A DNA stretch of 64,000 nt from Aquimarina sp. ERC-38. Its GTDB lineage: Bacteria > Bacteroidota > Bacteroidia > Flavobacteriales > Flavobacteriaceae. Below are positions 36,351 to 46,472 of the stretch, piece after piece. The notes beneath the pieces were generated by a model, which saw nothing but the letters and a program-made list of their open reading frames with translations, searched no databases and was not told the origin of the DNA. The stretch covers positions 3,081,501 to 3,145,500 of the forward strand of contig NZ_CP098511.1 in the NCBI RefSeq assembly GCF_026222555.1. Reading direction: 5' to 3'. The translations under genes were made by a program, and so were the position numbers. Within the stretch, counting starts at the first letter, position 1. The number at the start of each line of letters is the position of its first letter.

Positions 36351-37898
36351 ATGACTAATGATCGAAAAGATCCGCTATTTATTTTGATCAAATCTTTATC
36401 CAAATCTGAAAAGAGACAATTTAAAGTGTATGCCGGTAGACTTGGAGTAAATACCGATTCTAAATTTATAGCGTTATTTAATCACTTAGATAAAAGCGAT
36501 TCGCTAAATGACACTGAAATTATTACCAAAGGTATTGTAACAAAGTTACAACTTTCTAACCTTAAAGCCCATCTTTACAAACAAATTTTAGTTAGTCTGC
36601 GTCTTAGCCCTATACATCAGAATGTTCGGTCACAATTACGAGAACAAATTGATTTTGCCACCATCCTTTATCATAAAGGATTATATAAGCAAAGTCTTAA
36701 AATTTTAGACAAAGCAAAATCACTGGCCATAGATAATGAAGAAAATAATATGGCTTATGAAATCGTAGAGTTTGAAAAGATTATAGAAACTCAATACATC
36801 ACTAGAAGTATCAATACCAGGGCAGACGAACTGACCATCCAAGCCAAAAATTTAAGTGTTAAAAACGTACTAACCAGCAAGCTATCTAATCTCTCGCTAC
36901 AATTATACGGTTTTATGTTGAAGTATGGCTATGTCCGTAATGATCATGAATATAACGAGATTACTAACTATTTTGAAGATAAGTTACCTAAATACGAATG
37001 GTCGGACTTAGGCTTTAGAGAGAAGTTGTGGTTATTTAAGGCACATCTATGGTATAATTTTATGGTTCAGGATTTTTTATCCTGTTACCGGTATTCAAAA
37101 AAATGGACGGAGTTGTTTTACGAACATCCTAAGATGATTGAATTAAATCCGGTTTTTTTCTTGCGAGGAAACCACTATTTGATGGAATCCCTTTATTTAT
37201 TAAAGGATAAAACCAAATTAAAACTACATCTTAAACAATTTGAAGCAACGGTTACATCAAAAGATTTTCCGAAAGATGATAATCTGGAAGTACTAGCTTT
37301 TCAATATACTTGCAACAATAAATTAAATATACACTTTCTGGAAGGTAGTTTTGAAGAAGGAAGTCAATTGATACAACCCATTCTGGAAGGAATCAATCAA
37401 TTTAAAAACCGTATTGATGACCATCACATCATGGTATTTTATTATAAGATTGCCTGTTTGTACTTTGGTATGGAAAAATACAAAGAATGTATTGCCTACC
37501 TGAATAAAATTATTCAAAATAAAACTTTAAAGATGCGGGAAGACTTAATGTGTTTCTCTCGGGTGTTGAGCCTGGTAGCACATTATGAAGCGGGTATGGA
37601 TTACCACCTGGAAACGCAATTAAAAGAGACGTACAGGTTTTTAATAAAGATGAATGACTTACATGCCGTACAGAAAGAGATGATTAAATTCCTAAAAAGT
37701 TTGGGCGAAATCTATCCAAGTGAAATTAAAAATGAGTTTCGTAAACTGTTGATTACCTTAAAAAAGTTTGAAGATCACCCTTATGAAAAGCGAGCTTTTA
37801 TCTATCTGGATATTATCTCTTGGTTAGAAAGTAATATAGAAAATAAGTCTGTTGCAGAAATTGTAAGGGAAAAGTCCAAAAAACTAGTTCGGGAGTAG
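36351..37898 (+). CDS. conserved helical-repeat protein of unknown function
   Basis: This 515-residue protein has no signal or membrane segment and is almost entirely helical. It looks like a TPR-like superhelix (repeated LYKQSLKILDKAKSLA- and YFGMEKYKECIAYLNKI-type helix pairs). The N-terminus (LIKSLSKSEKRQFKVYA) reads like a small helical domain of its own. I do not recognise a named family. Its stop abuts the ATG of the EamA transporter with no gap, so the two are translated from one message. Confidence 0.6.
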   Translation: MTNDRKDPLFILIKSLSKSEKRQFKVYAGRLGVNTDSKFIALFNHLDKSDSLNDTEIITKGIVTKLQLSNLKAHLYKQILVSLRLSPIHQNVRSQLREQIDFATILYHKGLYKQSLKILDKAKSLAIDNEENNMAYEIVEFEKIIETQYITRSINTRADELTIQAKNLSVKNVLTSKLSNLSLQLYGFMLKYGYVRNDHEYNEITNYFEDKLPKYEWSDLGFREKLWLFKAHLWYNFMVQDFLSCYRYSKKWTELFYEHPKMIELNPVFFLRGNHYLMESLYLLKDKTKLKLHLKQFEATVTSKDFPKDDNLEVLAFQYTCNNKLNIHFLEGSFEEGSQLIQPILEGINQFKNRIDDHHIMVFYYKIACLYFGMEKYKECIAYLNKIIQNKTLKMREDLMCFSRVLSLVAHYEAGMDYHLETQLKETYRFLIKMNDLHAVQKEMIKFLKSLGEIYPSEIKNEFRKLLITLKKFEDHPYEKRAFIYLDIISWLESNIENKSVAEIVREKSKKLVRE

Positions 37899-38774
37899 AT
37901 GCAGAACTCTTTTAAAAGTACACACCTTGCCAATGTTGCCATGCTAAATCTGGCCATGCTTCTGATAAGTACTTCCGGCACTTTGGGCAGATATATTGAT
38001 GCGCCTGTTTTTATGACTATTTTCCTTAGGGCTGTTTTAGGTACGCTTTTTATTTTTTTGTTTTGTAAAATAGTAAAGAAAAATTTTAAAGTAGCTTCTA
38101 GCGACCTTCCTATAGTTGGGTTAAGTGGGTTTTTAATGGGGGCTCATTGGATCACTTATTTTTATGCTTTGCAGTTATCAAATGTAGCGATTGGAATGCT
38201 TTCCATATTTACCTACCCGGTAATTACCTCTTTTTTAGAACCTATATTTTTAAAATCAAAATTTCAAAAAATGCATTTGCTTTTAGCCTTTATGGTTATG
38301 GGCGGAATCTATTTTTTAGTTCCTTCTTTTAGTTTTGAAAACCAATATTTTAGAGCTATTTCTTTAGGGGTTTTATCTGCCTTTTGTTATGCGTTGCGAA
38401 ATGTTATTTCCAAGCAAAAAATAGGTACCTACGACAGTTCCATACTAATGTTTTACCAGTTAGTAACCGTCAGTATTTTTTTATTACCCGTGGTTTTTGT
38501 GCTACCCCTACATACGATTTCCGGTCAATTACCGGCTATTGTCACGCTTGCCCTGGTAACCACGGCTATTGGGCATACTTTATTTTTACAAAGCTTTACA
38601 AAATTTAGTATTACTACCGCCAGTATTATTAGTAGTACCCAACCTATTTACGGAATTATTATTGGTGCTATTTTCTTAAACGAAATCCCTCAATGGTCTA
38701 CTATTATAGGCGGAATATTGATCTTAGGAGCTGTAATTATTGAAAGTATTCGATCTTATCCAACTAAAACCTAG
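37899..38774 (+). CDS. EamA/DMT-family transporter
   Basis: This 291-residue protein has ten predicted membrane helices in two EamA halves (for example ISTSGTLGRYIDAP in the first, FSITTASIISSTQPIYG and NEIPQWSTIIGGILILGAVII in the second). DMT transporters export amino acids and other metabolites; the substrate is not predictable. The ATG follows the preceding stop directly. The last 4 bp overlap the convergent RluA-type gene. Confidence 0.85.
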   Translation: MQNSFKSTHLANVAMLNLAMLLISTSGTLGRYIDAPVFMTIFLRAVLGTLFIFLFCKIVKKNFKVASSDLPIVGLSGFLMGAHWITYFYALQLSNVAIGMLSIFTYPVITSFLEPIFLKSKFQKMHLLLAFMVMGGIYFLVPSFSFENQYFRAISLGVLSAFCYALRNVISKQKIGTYDSSILMFYQLVTVSIFLLPVVFVLPLHTISGQLPAIVTLALVTTAIGHTLFLQSFTKFSITTASIISSTQPIYGIIIGAIFLNEIPQWSTIIGGILILGAVIIESIRSYPTKT

Positions 38775-39472
38775 CTAGTAATATTTTGCCAAATAGATAA
38801 AGTAGGAGGGGAGGCAACGATTTGTATATGTTCTTTCTTTACCGGGTGTATAAATTCTATGGAACGTGCATGTAAACAGATGCTTCCGTCAGGATTACTG
38901 CGTTTAGCACCGTATTTTAGGTCACCTTTAATGCAATAGCCAATTTTTGATAACTGCGACCTAATTTGATGATGTCTTCCGGTTTCCAGATCAATAGTAA
39001 GTAATGTATACTTTTGTAATAGTTGTACAATAGAAAAGTGTAAAATGGCGAGTTTGCTATCGGAAACACTATGGTCATGTGCATAAGACTTATTTCGTGT
39101 AGGATTCCGTACCAAATAATGGGTTAAGGTTTTCTGTTTTGTAGTAACCAACCCCTCAACGATAGCCCAATACGTTTTCTTTATTTGCTTTTCCTTAAAA
39201 AGTTTATTCAAACGGGTAGTGGCTTTACTTGTCCGGGCAAAAACTACAATACCACTAGTGGGACGATCTAATCGATGTACTACGCCCAAATATACTTTCC
39301 CAGGTTTATTGTATTTTACAGAAATATATGCTTTCACAAGTTCGCTAAGCGGAACATCCCCGGTTTTATCACCCTGAACAATATCGCCCGGCCTTTTATT
39401 AATAGCTATAATATGGTTATCCTCATAAAGTACCTGAAGGTTTTGAGAAGTTGAAATAATTTTAGGATTCAA
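38771..39472 (-). CDS. RluA-family pseudouridine synthase
   Basis: The product is 233 residues. The frame upstream is closed by TAA five codons before, and the first usable start is TTG at 39472 (MNPKIISTSQ). Catalytic Asp lies in VHRLDRPTSG (near 68), with the family's later RHHQIRSQL and CLHARSIEF. There is no S4 domain, as in RluC/TruC-like short forms. It converts uridine to pseudouridine in rRNA or tRNA; the target is not predictable. The gene is convergent with the EamA gene. Confidence 0.87.
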   Translation of the reverse strand: MNPKIISTSQNLQVLYEDNHIIAINKRPGDIVQGDKTGDVPLSELVKAYISVKYNKPGKVYLGVVHRLDRPTSGIVVFARTSKATTRLNKLFKEKQIKKTYWAIVEGLVTTKQKTLTHYLVRNPTRNKSYAHDHSVSDSKLAILHFSIVQLLQKYTLLTIDLETGRHHQIRSQLSKIGYCIKGDLKYGAKRSNPDGSICLHARSIEFIHPVKKEHIQIVASPPTLSIWQNITS

Positions 39473-39527
39473 AAGAAAGTGTAATTAGGATATATTAATT
39501 GTATTAGTAATTCTTGAGCTAAAGACT

Positions 39528-39770
39528 TATTAGTGTCTGGTTAGAATGAATAAAAGTTGATTAAACATTGTAAAATAAGGTCATCTTAAACGTTAAAGTC
39601 TTTGGAAGCTACTTTTTTACTTTAATAAAAGCAAATCGTTTTTTAAGTAATGTGTTCAAATATAGTTGGCGATTTTCAATATTACAACAATTAGTCTTGA
39701 TTCTAGAATCTAGAAGCGATAGCGACCTGCCCGTCCGCAGGCGGGTCTTGAATCTAACCGGACACTAATA
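39528..39770. repeat. 243-bp element with 20-bp terminal inverted repeats
   Basis: TATTAGTGTCTGGTTAGAAT at 39528-39547 matches the complement of 39751-39770 at 18 of 20 positions. Inside is a GC-rich hairpin (ACCTGCC/GGCGGGT, 39725-39746) and no gene. The size and ends suggest a miniature inverted-repeat element; no clear target duplication is visible. Confidence 0.5.
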
Positions 39771-39816
39771 GTTAAGATTTAAAAAATTCATAGCACTCAT
39801 CTTTTTTTATTAATTT

Positions 39817-39880
39817 ACCATCAACCATCAACCATCAACCATCAACCATTAACCATCAACCATTAACCATTAACCATCAA
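39817..39880. repeat. heptamer tandem repeat (ACCATCA/ACCATTA) over the panB stop
   Basis: About nine head-to-tail copies of a 7-bp unit with C/T variation are present. The last unit supplies the TGA stop codon of panB (complement of 39877-39879). Seven is not a multiple of three, but copy changes would fall after the stop. Confidence 0.85.
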
Positions 39881-40695
39881 TACTGTTCCTCTTTATTCGG
39901 GAAATCTTTAGATTTCACATCACTCACATAATTTTTAAAAGCATCGGTCATCATGGTATACATATCCAGGTATCTTCGTAAAAAACGCGGATGAAATTCA
40001 TGGGTCATACCAAGCATATCATGTGTAACCAACACCTGACCGTCTACTTGTCCGCCAGCTCCTATTCCTATAATCGGAATGGTTAAGCTTTCTGCTACTT
40101 CTTGTGCCAATTGCGCAGGAACTTTTTCTAAAACAATAGCAAAACATCCTATTTTCTCTAAAAACAAAGCGTCCTCCTTTAATTTTTTGGCTTCCTCTTC
40201 TTCTTTTGCCCGTACCGTATAAGTTCCAAATTTATAAATGGATTGTGGAGTTAATCCTAAATGTCCCATAACTGGAATCCCAGCATGTAATATTCGTTTA
40301 ATTGACTCTTTAATTTCTCTACCACCTTCCAATTTTACCGCATGTCCGCCGGATTCCTTCATAATCCGTATAGCAGAACGTAGGGCTTCTTTGGGATCAC
40401 TTTGATAACTCCCGAAAGGTAAATCTACTACCACTAACGCACGATTCACTGCTCTAATCACCGAAGATGCATGATAAATCATTTGATCCAATGTAATAGG
40501 TAAAGTAGTTTCATGTCCAGCCATCACATTGGAAGCAGAATCGCCGACCAGAATAACATCCACTTTGGCATGATCCACTATTTTAGCCATGGTATAATCG
40601 TAAGCAGTTAACATGGAAATTTTCTCACCGTTTGATTTCATTTCGGTCAGTGATTTTACCGTTACCCGCTTGTAGTCTTTTTTTGCTGTAGACAT
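39877..40695 (-). CDS. panB: 3-methyl-2-oxobutanoate hydroxymethyltransferase
   Basis: The 272 residues are the usual PanB length. Characteristic segments are [38 protein letters not shown] and the catalytic-Glu segment [11 protein letters not shown], followed by [16 protein letters not shown]. It transfers a hydroxymethyl group from methylene-tetrahydrofolate to 2-oxoisovalerate in pantothenate synthesis, in the cytoplasm. It uses the same substrate as LeuA encoded nearby, but the two are not adjacent. Confidence 0.95.
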   Translation of the reverse strand: MSTAKKDYKRVTVKSLTEMKSNGEKISMLTAYDYTMAKIVDHAKVDVILVGDSASNVMAGHETTLPITLDQMIYHASSVIRAVNRALVVVDLPFGSYQSDPKEALRSAIRIMKESGGHAVKLEGGREIKESIKRILHAGIPVMGHLGLTPQSIYKFGTYTVRAKEEEEAKKLKEDALFLEKIGCFAIVLEKVPAQLAQEVAESLTIPIIGIGAGGQVDGQVLVTHDMLGMTHEFHPRFLRRYLDMYTMMTDAFKNYVSDVKSKDFPNKEEQY

Positions 40696-40930
40696 GAAAA
40701 TAATTTAGAAAGGCTAAATGTACATATTTTTTCTGTTTGGATTTAGGAGTTTACAGGTGAAAGAAGTTAATTTTAGTAGTAGTTTCTTATTGATTAGCAT
40801 AAAGTGGATGAAGTACAAAATTTTTAGGTTGCTGGTTACCAGTTACTGGGTTATTAGGTTACTAGGTTATTAAATTATCGAGTTGTCAAGATTACTTTCA
40901 GATTATGAGAGATTACCAGGCGCTATCCAA

Positions 40931-41610
40931 AAGGCACTAGTATGGTATTTGTTGTTCCCCCTACATAATACTTTGGACTTAATACTTGTTACATTAAAAG
41001 GACACCACTCTAAACTCCGAACTCTGAACTCATAACTCTTAACTTTAAACTAATTCTCCATTCCTAATTCAAAAAGTCTCAGCCCTCGTCTTTAGTTGAC
41101 TAGGCACTAGCCAAAAGGCACTAGTTGTGATATTTATTATTCCCCACTTAATACTTTGGACTTAATACTTGTTACAATAAAATTTAAGCAACTCTGCACT
41201 CATCACTTCGTATAAATTCATAATTCTGCATTCCTAATTTAAAAAGTCTCAGCCCTTGTTTTTAGTTGACTAGGCACTAGGCAAAAGGCACTAGTTCTGA
41301 TATTTGTTGTTCCCCCTACATAATACTTTGGACTTAATACTTAGTAAATTAAAAAGAACACTACTCTAAACTCCGAACTCTGAACTCATAACTCTTAACT
41401 TTAAACTAATTCTGCATTCCTAATTCAAAAAGTCTCAGCCCCCGGTTTTAGTTGACTAGGCACTAGCCAAAAGGCACTAGTTCTAATATTTATTGTTCCC
41501 CCCTACATAATACTTTGGACTTAATACTTAGTAAATTAAAAAGAACACCACTCTAAACTCCTAACTCTAAACTAATTCATAATTCCACATTCCAAATTCT
41601 AAATTATAAA
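40931..41610. repeat. four tandem units of about 170-186 bp between panB and dnaK
   Basis: AAGGCACTAG recurs at 40931, 41115, 41285 and 41471. It is each time followed by ...TACTTTGGACTTAATACTT, a stretch of CTCTAAACTC/AACTCTGAAC phrases, and GTCTCAGCCC...AGTTGACTAGGCACTAG. The last unit is incomplete. Neither strand carries a gene. The array fills most of the 1-kb gap between the divergent panB and dnaK genes; upstream of it (40740-40900) are shorter ACTAGGTTATTA-type repeats. Confidence 0.85.
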
Positions 41611-41612
41611 AA

Positions 41613-41627
41613 ATGACAACCTGTCAT
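41613..41627. promoter_or_regulatory. candidate operator upstream of dnaK
   Basis: ATGACAACCTGTCAT is a 6-bp inverted repeat with a 3-base centre, 76 bp before the dnaK ATG and just after the repeat array. A TTGACT element follows near 41649. The palindrome may bind a heat-shock or stress regulator; this is inference. Confidence 0.35.
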
Positions 41628-41702
41628 AGTTGAGGTCATGGCATAATCCTTGACTTTTTGGAGTTGTAGTAATCAAAATAACAACACTTAAAATAATAAA
41701 AG

Positions 41703-43631
41703 ATGAGTAAGATAATAGGAATAGACTTGGGAACTACCAACTCTTGCGTTTCCGTAATGGAAGGTAATGAGCCTGTGGTAATTCCTAATGCTGAAGGTAA
41801 AAGAACAACTCCTTCGGTGATAGCTTTTGTAGAAGGAGGTGAAATTAAAGTAGGAGATCCTGCAAAAAGACAAGCAGTTACAAATCCTACAAAAACCATT
41901 TCTTCGATAAAGCGATTTATGGGGAATAAATTCTCTGAGTCTTCAAAAGAAGCAGAGAGAGCAGCATATAATGTAGTAAAAGGAGACAATGATACGCCTC
42001 GAGTAGATATTGACGGACGTTTATATACACCTCAAGAACTTTCTGCAATGATTCTTCAGAAAATGAAGAAAACAGCTGAAGATTATTTGGGACAAGATGT
42101 AAGTCAGGCGGTGATTACGGTACCAGCTTACTTTAATGATAGTCAGCGACAAGCTACTAAAGAAGCGGGTGAAATTGCAGGTTTAAAAGTAGAACGAATT
42201 ATTAACGAACCTACCGCAGCAGCATTAGCGTACGGTTTGGACAAAAAAGGTACGGATCAGAAGATCGTTGTATTTGACTTTGGTGGAGGTACTCATGATG
42301 TATCCATCTTAGAATTAGGAGATGGAGTATTTGAAGTATTGGCTACAGATGGAGATACACACTTAGGTGGAGATGATGTAGACCAAAAAATTATCGATTG
42401 GTTAGCAGAAGAATTTAATAAGGATGAAAATATGGATCTAAGAAAAGATCCGATGGCGTTACAACGTTTAAAAGAAGCGGCTGAAAAAGCTAAAATTGAA
42501 TTATCATCTTCTGCACAAACCGAAATTAATTTACCGTATGTAACGGCTACGGCTAGCGGACCAAAACACTTGGTACGAACGTTAACCAGAGCTAAATTTG
42601 ATCAATTAATTGACGACTTGGTAAAAAGAACGATTGAACCTTGTAGAACGGCTTTAAAATCAGCTGGATTATCTACTGGTGATATTGACGAAATCATCTT
42701 AGTTGGAGGATCTACCAGGATTCCGGCAGTACAGGAAGCAGTACAACAGTTCTTTGGGAAAGCACCAAGTAAAGGAGTAAACCCTGATGAAGTAGTAGCC
42801 GTAGGAGCAGCAATCCAAGGAGGTGTATTAACTGGTGATGTAAAAGATGTATTGTTACTAGACGTAACTCCATTATCATTAGGTATTGAAACCATGGGGA
42901 ATGTGATGACCAAGCTTATTGAAGCAAATACGACGATTCCAACTAAAAAATCGCAGGTATTCTCAACAGCAGCAGACAATCAACCATCCGTAGAGATTCA
43001 TGTATTACAGGGAGAACGTCCGATGGCAGCAGATAATAAGACCATAGGTAGGTTTCATTTAGATGGAATTCCACCTGCACAAAGAGGTACGCCACAGATC
43101 GAAGTTACGTTTGACATTGATGCTAACGGTATTATCAAAGTTTCTGCTACAGATAAGGCAACTAATAAGTCTCAGGACATTCGAATTGAAGCTTCTTCCG
43201 GGTTGACTGAAGAAGAAATCAATAAGATGAAACAAGAAGCCGAAGCTAATGCCGAAGCAGATAAGAAAGCTAAAGAAACTGCGGATAAGTTGAATGAAGC
43301 AGATAGTATGATTTTCCAAACTGATAAGCAATTAGCTGAATTTGGAGATAAAATATCTGAAGATAAGAAAAAACCAGTGGAAGAAGCTTTAGCAGAACTT
43401 AAAAAGGCTTATGAAACCAAAGATATGAATGTGATTACACCAGCTTTAGACAAGATGAATGAAGCCTGGAAAGTAGCAAGCGAAGAAATGTACAAAGCAC
43501 AAGCCGAAGCTGCACAGGCAGGAGGAGCACCAGGTGCGGATGCAGGAGCACAAGGTGGAGCTACTAGTGGTGAGAGTACAAATGCTGAAGGAAGTGACGT
43601 AGAAGATGTAGACTTCGAAGAAGTGAAATAA
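41703..43631 (+). CDS. dnaK: molecular chaperone DnaK (Hsp70)
   Basis: This 642-residue protein is full length for DnaK. Visible features are the ATPase phosphate-1 motif [12 protein letters not shown], the phosphate-2 motif [11 protein letters not shown], the interdomain linker [13 protein letters not shown], the substrate domain ([27 protein letters not shown]), the helical lid, and a Gly/Ala-rich tail ending DVDFEEVK. It folds and protects proteins with DnaJ and GrpE, which are not beside it. It is transcribed alone: a strong terminator follows. Confidence 0.97.
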   Translation: MSKIIGIDLGTTNSCVSVMEGNEPVVIPNAEGKRTTPSVIAFVEGGEIKVGDPAKRQAVTNPTKTISSIKRFMGNKFSESSKEAERAAYNVVKGDNDTPRVDIDGRLYTPQELSAMILQKMKKTAEDYLGQDVSQAVITVPAYFNDSQRQATKEAGEIAGLKVERIINEPTAAALAYGLDKKGTDQKIVVFDFGGGTHDVSILELGDGVFEVLATDGDTHLGGDDVDQKIIDWLAEEFNKDENMDLRKDPMALQRLKEAAEKAKIELSSSAQTEINLPYVTATASGPKHLVRTLTRAKFDQLIDDLVKRTIEPCRTALKSAGLSTGDIDEIILVGGSTRIPAVQEAVQQFFGKAPSKGVNPDEVVAVGAAIQGGVLTGDVKDVLLLDVTPLSLGIETMGNVMTKLIEANTTIPTKKSQVFSTAADNQPSVEIHVLQGERPMAADNKTIGRFHLDGIPPAQRGTPQIEVTFDIDANGIIKVSATDKATNKSQDIRIEASSGLTEEEINKMKQEAEANAEADKKAKETADKLNEADSMIFQTDKQLAEFGDKISEDKKKPVEEALAELKKAYETKDMNVITPALDKMNEAWKVASEEMYKAQAEAAQAGGAPGADAGAQGGATSGESTNAEGSDVEDVDFEEVK

Positions 43632-43667
43632 TTAGAAAATAATTTTAGTAAAATAAAATTTAAATGT

Positions 43668-43702
43668 AAAAAGTGGTAGAATCATCATCTGCCACTTTTT
43701 TT
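43668..43702 (+). terminator. rho-independent terminator of dnaK
   Basis: AAAAAGTGGTAGA at 43668-43680 pairs over 13 bp (one G-U) with TCTGCCACTTTTT at 43688-43700 and runs into T. It lies 36 bp after the stop. Confidence 0.85.
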
Positions 43703-44066
43703 AATATCCATTTTTCAAAGTGAATCTATCATATACTCTAAAAATTGGATTAAGAAGTTTCCGGTGACTTACATTTAGCATGCACGGAATGTCTACAGAA
43801 AGTTCTTTATTAAAGATAAATACAAAGGAATATTTAGAAGAATCTCAAAAAAGTTTTGATTGAAATGTTACAAAAATTTGGGTAGATATGTAATTGCACT
43901 CTTTTTAAAAAGTGTGTTTAGGTTTTTGAACAAAAGTTTACAATAATGTTTAAGAAAAGCTCAGATATAAGACATCCAACGGGCATTATGCAACTTTTAT
44001 GAATAAACAAAGACTGTTGTATTTATAATTTGAATACAATTTTATTTATGCTTAGATGCAGAGAAC
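43703..44066. other. gene-free stretch
   Basis: No gene, RNA fold or repeat that I can support lies between the dnaK terminator and the terminator of the convergent cellulase gene. Confidence 0.5.
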
Positions 44067-44100
44067 AAAAAAGCAACCAAATAAATTTGATTGCTTTTTT
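44067..44100 (-). terminator. terminator of the GH9 gene
   Basis: AAAAAAGCAA at 44067-44076 pairs with TTGCTTTTTT at 44091-44100, with further AAAT/ATTT pairing inside. It is symmetrical, so it can also stop transcripts from the left. Confidence 0.7.
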
Positions 44101-44155
44101 ATTGTAAAGAAAGTTTTAAGTAAAGCTTTTAAGAAATCAAAAGCTTCTAATTCAA

Positions 44156-46321
44156 CTATTTTATAAACTTTACAGATCCCTTTTGACCATTCTCCGTTGC
44201 TATTTGTAGAAAATATACTCCTGGAGATAATTGAGATACATTTAATTTATAACTGTCTTGATTGGATTCAAAGCTTGTGTTATATAAAACGGCACCAGTC
44301 ATACTAACAATACTTGCTTTTGAAGAAGTTCCGTTTAAAATAGAACCTGAAATAGTCAAATAATCCCTAGCAGGAGTAGGGTATACTACTAATTCAACTC
44401 CTTTAGAAAATTCTTCGGTATTTAACGTTGAAAAAGGCTCAGTTCCGCCAGCTAACTTTCCATCTACATAAATTGGAATATTATTACTAATTTCTAGATT
44501 ATTAGTTAATCCTTGCGCAGAATAGTCATTAGTAGGATCCCAGGCACTTTCAGATGTATTATTAGAGACAGCTACCCTTAACTGAATTTCAGAACGGTGT
44601 TCTCCTTGTCCTCCGGGGAATGGTATTTTATCCTGGTCAACTTCTACCTCTACATAATAGATATTTTTTGAAGGTTCCCATACTTGTAAACCACCTACTG
44701 CTTTTCCATTTCCTCTCGCAGTAATCTCATAATCATCCGGGGTTAATCCGGCTGCAATTCCTTCAGAAATATCAACAAAATACCGTGCAGATAATCTTCC
44801 TGGTACTCGCGCTGGCCATCCGGAACGGTTGTTTAACCAAATAGCAACTTCTGTATAACGAGAGCTAGAACCATTTATACGAACTTCGTTTAAAAATTCT
44901 TCTCCCGGAACTTCTGGCTGAGGAAAATTATTTAAAGCTTTTCCACCAAATTCCATAACCATTCTTGCTAATACTCCTTGAAAACAAGCATTGTAGTCTA
45001 CTGCAACCTCATTTGCCTGAAAATCGCTTCGGTCCTCAACAAAAACATCATCAGGTCTCGAAGTACCTCCCATTAAAGCCCCATAAAGTGTGTGTCTGGA
45101 TTCTTCAGGAATGCTTTCGCTACGAAACCAACTACTATGTTGACCTCTATGGTGAGGTTTATTTGGAGGATTTTTACCGAAACCAAGTTGGAAACTACGA
45201 TCATTAGGGTTATCTCCTAAAATATAATTGATTTGATCTACCGCAAAATCATGGTATTGCTTCTTGTTTGGAGTATCTACCTTATCGCTATAAATGAAAG
45301 CTGTAAGTGCAGCATTCATAGCATGTCGAAAAGATCCCCATTGAGTAAGATGTGCATGTCCCCCTGGAGAATAGGTTACTCCCGATGTGCCTTTTTGCCA
45401 AAATTGAAGGTGCTTTTCCGCATCATCTTTATATTTTTGTTTTCCGGTAATTTCAGCCAACATTACCATGGAACCATAAGATTTATCATCCCAAACCAAA
45501 CTCCATAAAAAGTCAGGTTGAGCGTATGCAGCTTCGGCTTTAGTTAGGTAACTAGTATCTCCGGTAGCCTTATATAACCAGATAGCTCCCCAAACCAATT
45601 CGTCTTCTATACCATTTGAGGGGTAAGTACCTTTAGCAGGTATGTTTCCCTCCTCGGTATATATTCCACGATACGTATCTCCAAAGGTATAAAGTTCCTT
45701 GGCATGTCTCAATAGTAATGCACTGTAAGCAGGATCACTATCTTTAAAAACCATACTGGCAGAAGCCAAAGCGGCAGCGGTTTCGCAAGCAACATCAGTA
45801 CCTGGATTCGTGGTAGATAGTTTAAAGGATTTACGTTGCCCGTACTGCGGGTGAACTTCTACCATTTCGGCCGGCATCCAAAAACTATGATCCTGTGATT
45901 TTTCTGAAATCTGAGCGTAAAATTCATTAGGAGTCGGATGACATTTGATAAAATAATCGGTAACCCATTTGATATTACGTTTAAAATGTTCTACCTGACC
46001 TGCTTTTTCATAGCCTTCTGTATATTCTAAAAAGCCCCAGTTGAGTGCAGTTGCCGCAAAAGCCATAGGTAACCCGAACTTAATATGGTCTCCGGCATCA
46101 TGCCAACCTCCGCTTAAATCCAGGCCAACATCACTACCATCCTTTACTGCCGCATCACCTCGCCAGGAAACACGGTTCCAGCTAGGTAATTTACCTGATT
46201 GTTGCGCTTCGTAAAATAGAATGGATTTTTGTAAAGCTTCGCCGTAGTTATACTTTTGTGACCATACAAATGCCGATAAGCAAAAAAATACAATGCTTAG
46301 ATTGAGTTGAAATTTTTTCAT
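44156..46321 (-). CDS. GH9 endoglucanase with CBM3 and T9SS sorting domain
   Basis: This 721-residue protein has a signal peptide (1-21). The GH9 catalytic domain (about 22-470) carries the catalytic aspartates in GWHDAGDH (near 75-78) and the late acid Glu in FQANEVAVDYNA. A CBM3-type module follows (about 475-630: YTEVAIWLNNRSGWPAR, ARYFVDIS, GLQVWEP). The type A T9SS tail (about 645-721) reads VVYPTPARDYLTI and LSPGVYFLQI. It is a secreted, probably cell-surface or released, cellulase; GH9-CBM3 pairs are often processive. It stands alone, without other polysaccharide genes in view. Confidence 0.93.
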   Translation of the reverse strand: MKKFQLNLSIVFFCLSAFVWSQKYNYGEALQKSILFYEAQQSGKLPSWNRVSWRGDAAVKDGSDVGLDLSGGWHDAGDHIKFGLPMAFAATALNWGFLEYTEGYEKAGQVEHFKRNIKWVTDYFIKCHPTPNEFYAQISEKSQDHSFWMPAEMVEVHPQYGQRKSFKLSTTNPGTDVACETAAALASASMVFKDSDPAYSALLLRHAKELYTFGDTYRGIYTEEGNIPAKGTYPSNGIEDELVWGAIWLYKATGDTSYLTKAEAAYAQPDFLWSLVWDDKSYGSMVMLAEITGKQKYKDDAEKHLQFWQKGTSGVTYSPGGHAHLTQWGSFRHAMNAALTAFIYSDKVDTPNKKQYHDFAVDQINYILGDNPNDRSFQLGFGKNPPNKPHHRGQHSSWFRSESIPEESRHTLYGALMGGTSRPDDVFVEDRSDFQANEVAVDYNACFQGVLARMVMEFGGKALNNFPQPEVPGEEFLNEVRINGSSSRYTEVAIWLNNRSGWPARVPGRLSARYFVDISEGIAAGLTPDDYEITARGNGKAVGGLQVWEPSKNIYYVEVEVDQDKIPFPGGQGEHRSEIQLRVAVSNNTSESAWDPTNDYSAQGLTNNLEISNNIPIYVDGKLAGGTEPFSTLNTEEFSKGVELVVYPTPARDYLTISGSILNGTSSKASIVSMTGAVLYNTSFESNQDSYKLNVSQLSPGVYFLQIATENGQKGSVKFIK

Positions 46322-46472
46322 TTTAGTTTGTGTTGTTTGATTCGTTTAAAGTAACGTTTGATTTTAGATAATATTTCTATAAATGATTAAAAAATTTTTG
46401 AGACCACAAAGAAATATAAAATTTGTAAAATAAGTAAGTAAATACAAACGAATTTTTACTAGAAAATTAAGT

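Noticed and set aside
39817..39880. CRISPR or iteron origin
   Set aside because: The unit is only 7 bp, and there is no DnaA box cluster or replication gene beside it.
40931..41610. CRISPR array
   Set aside because: The units are about 180 bp, near-identical throughout and lack spacers; no cas genes are nearby.
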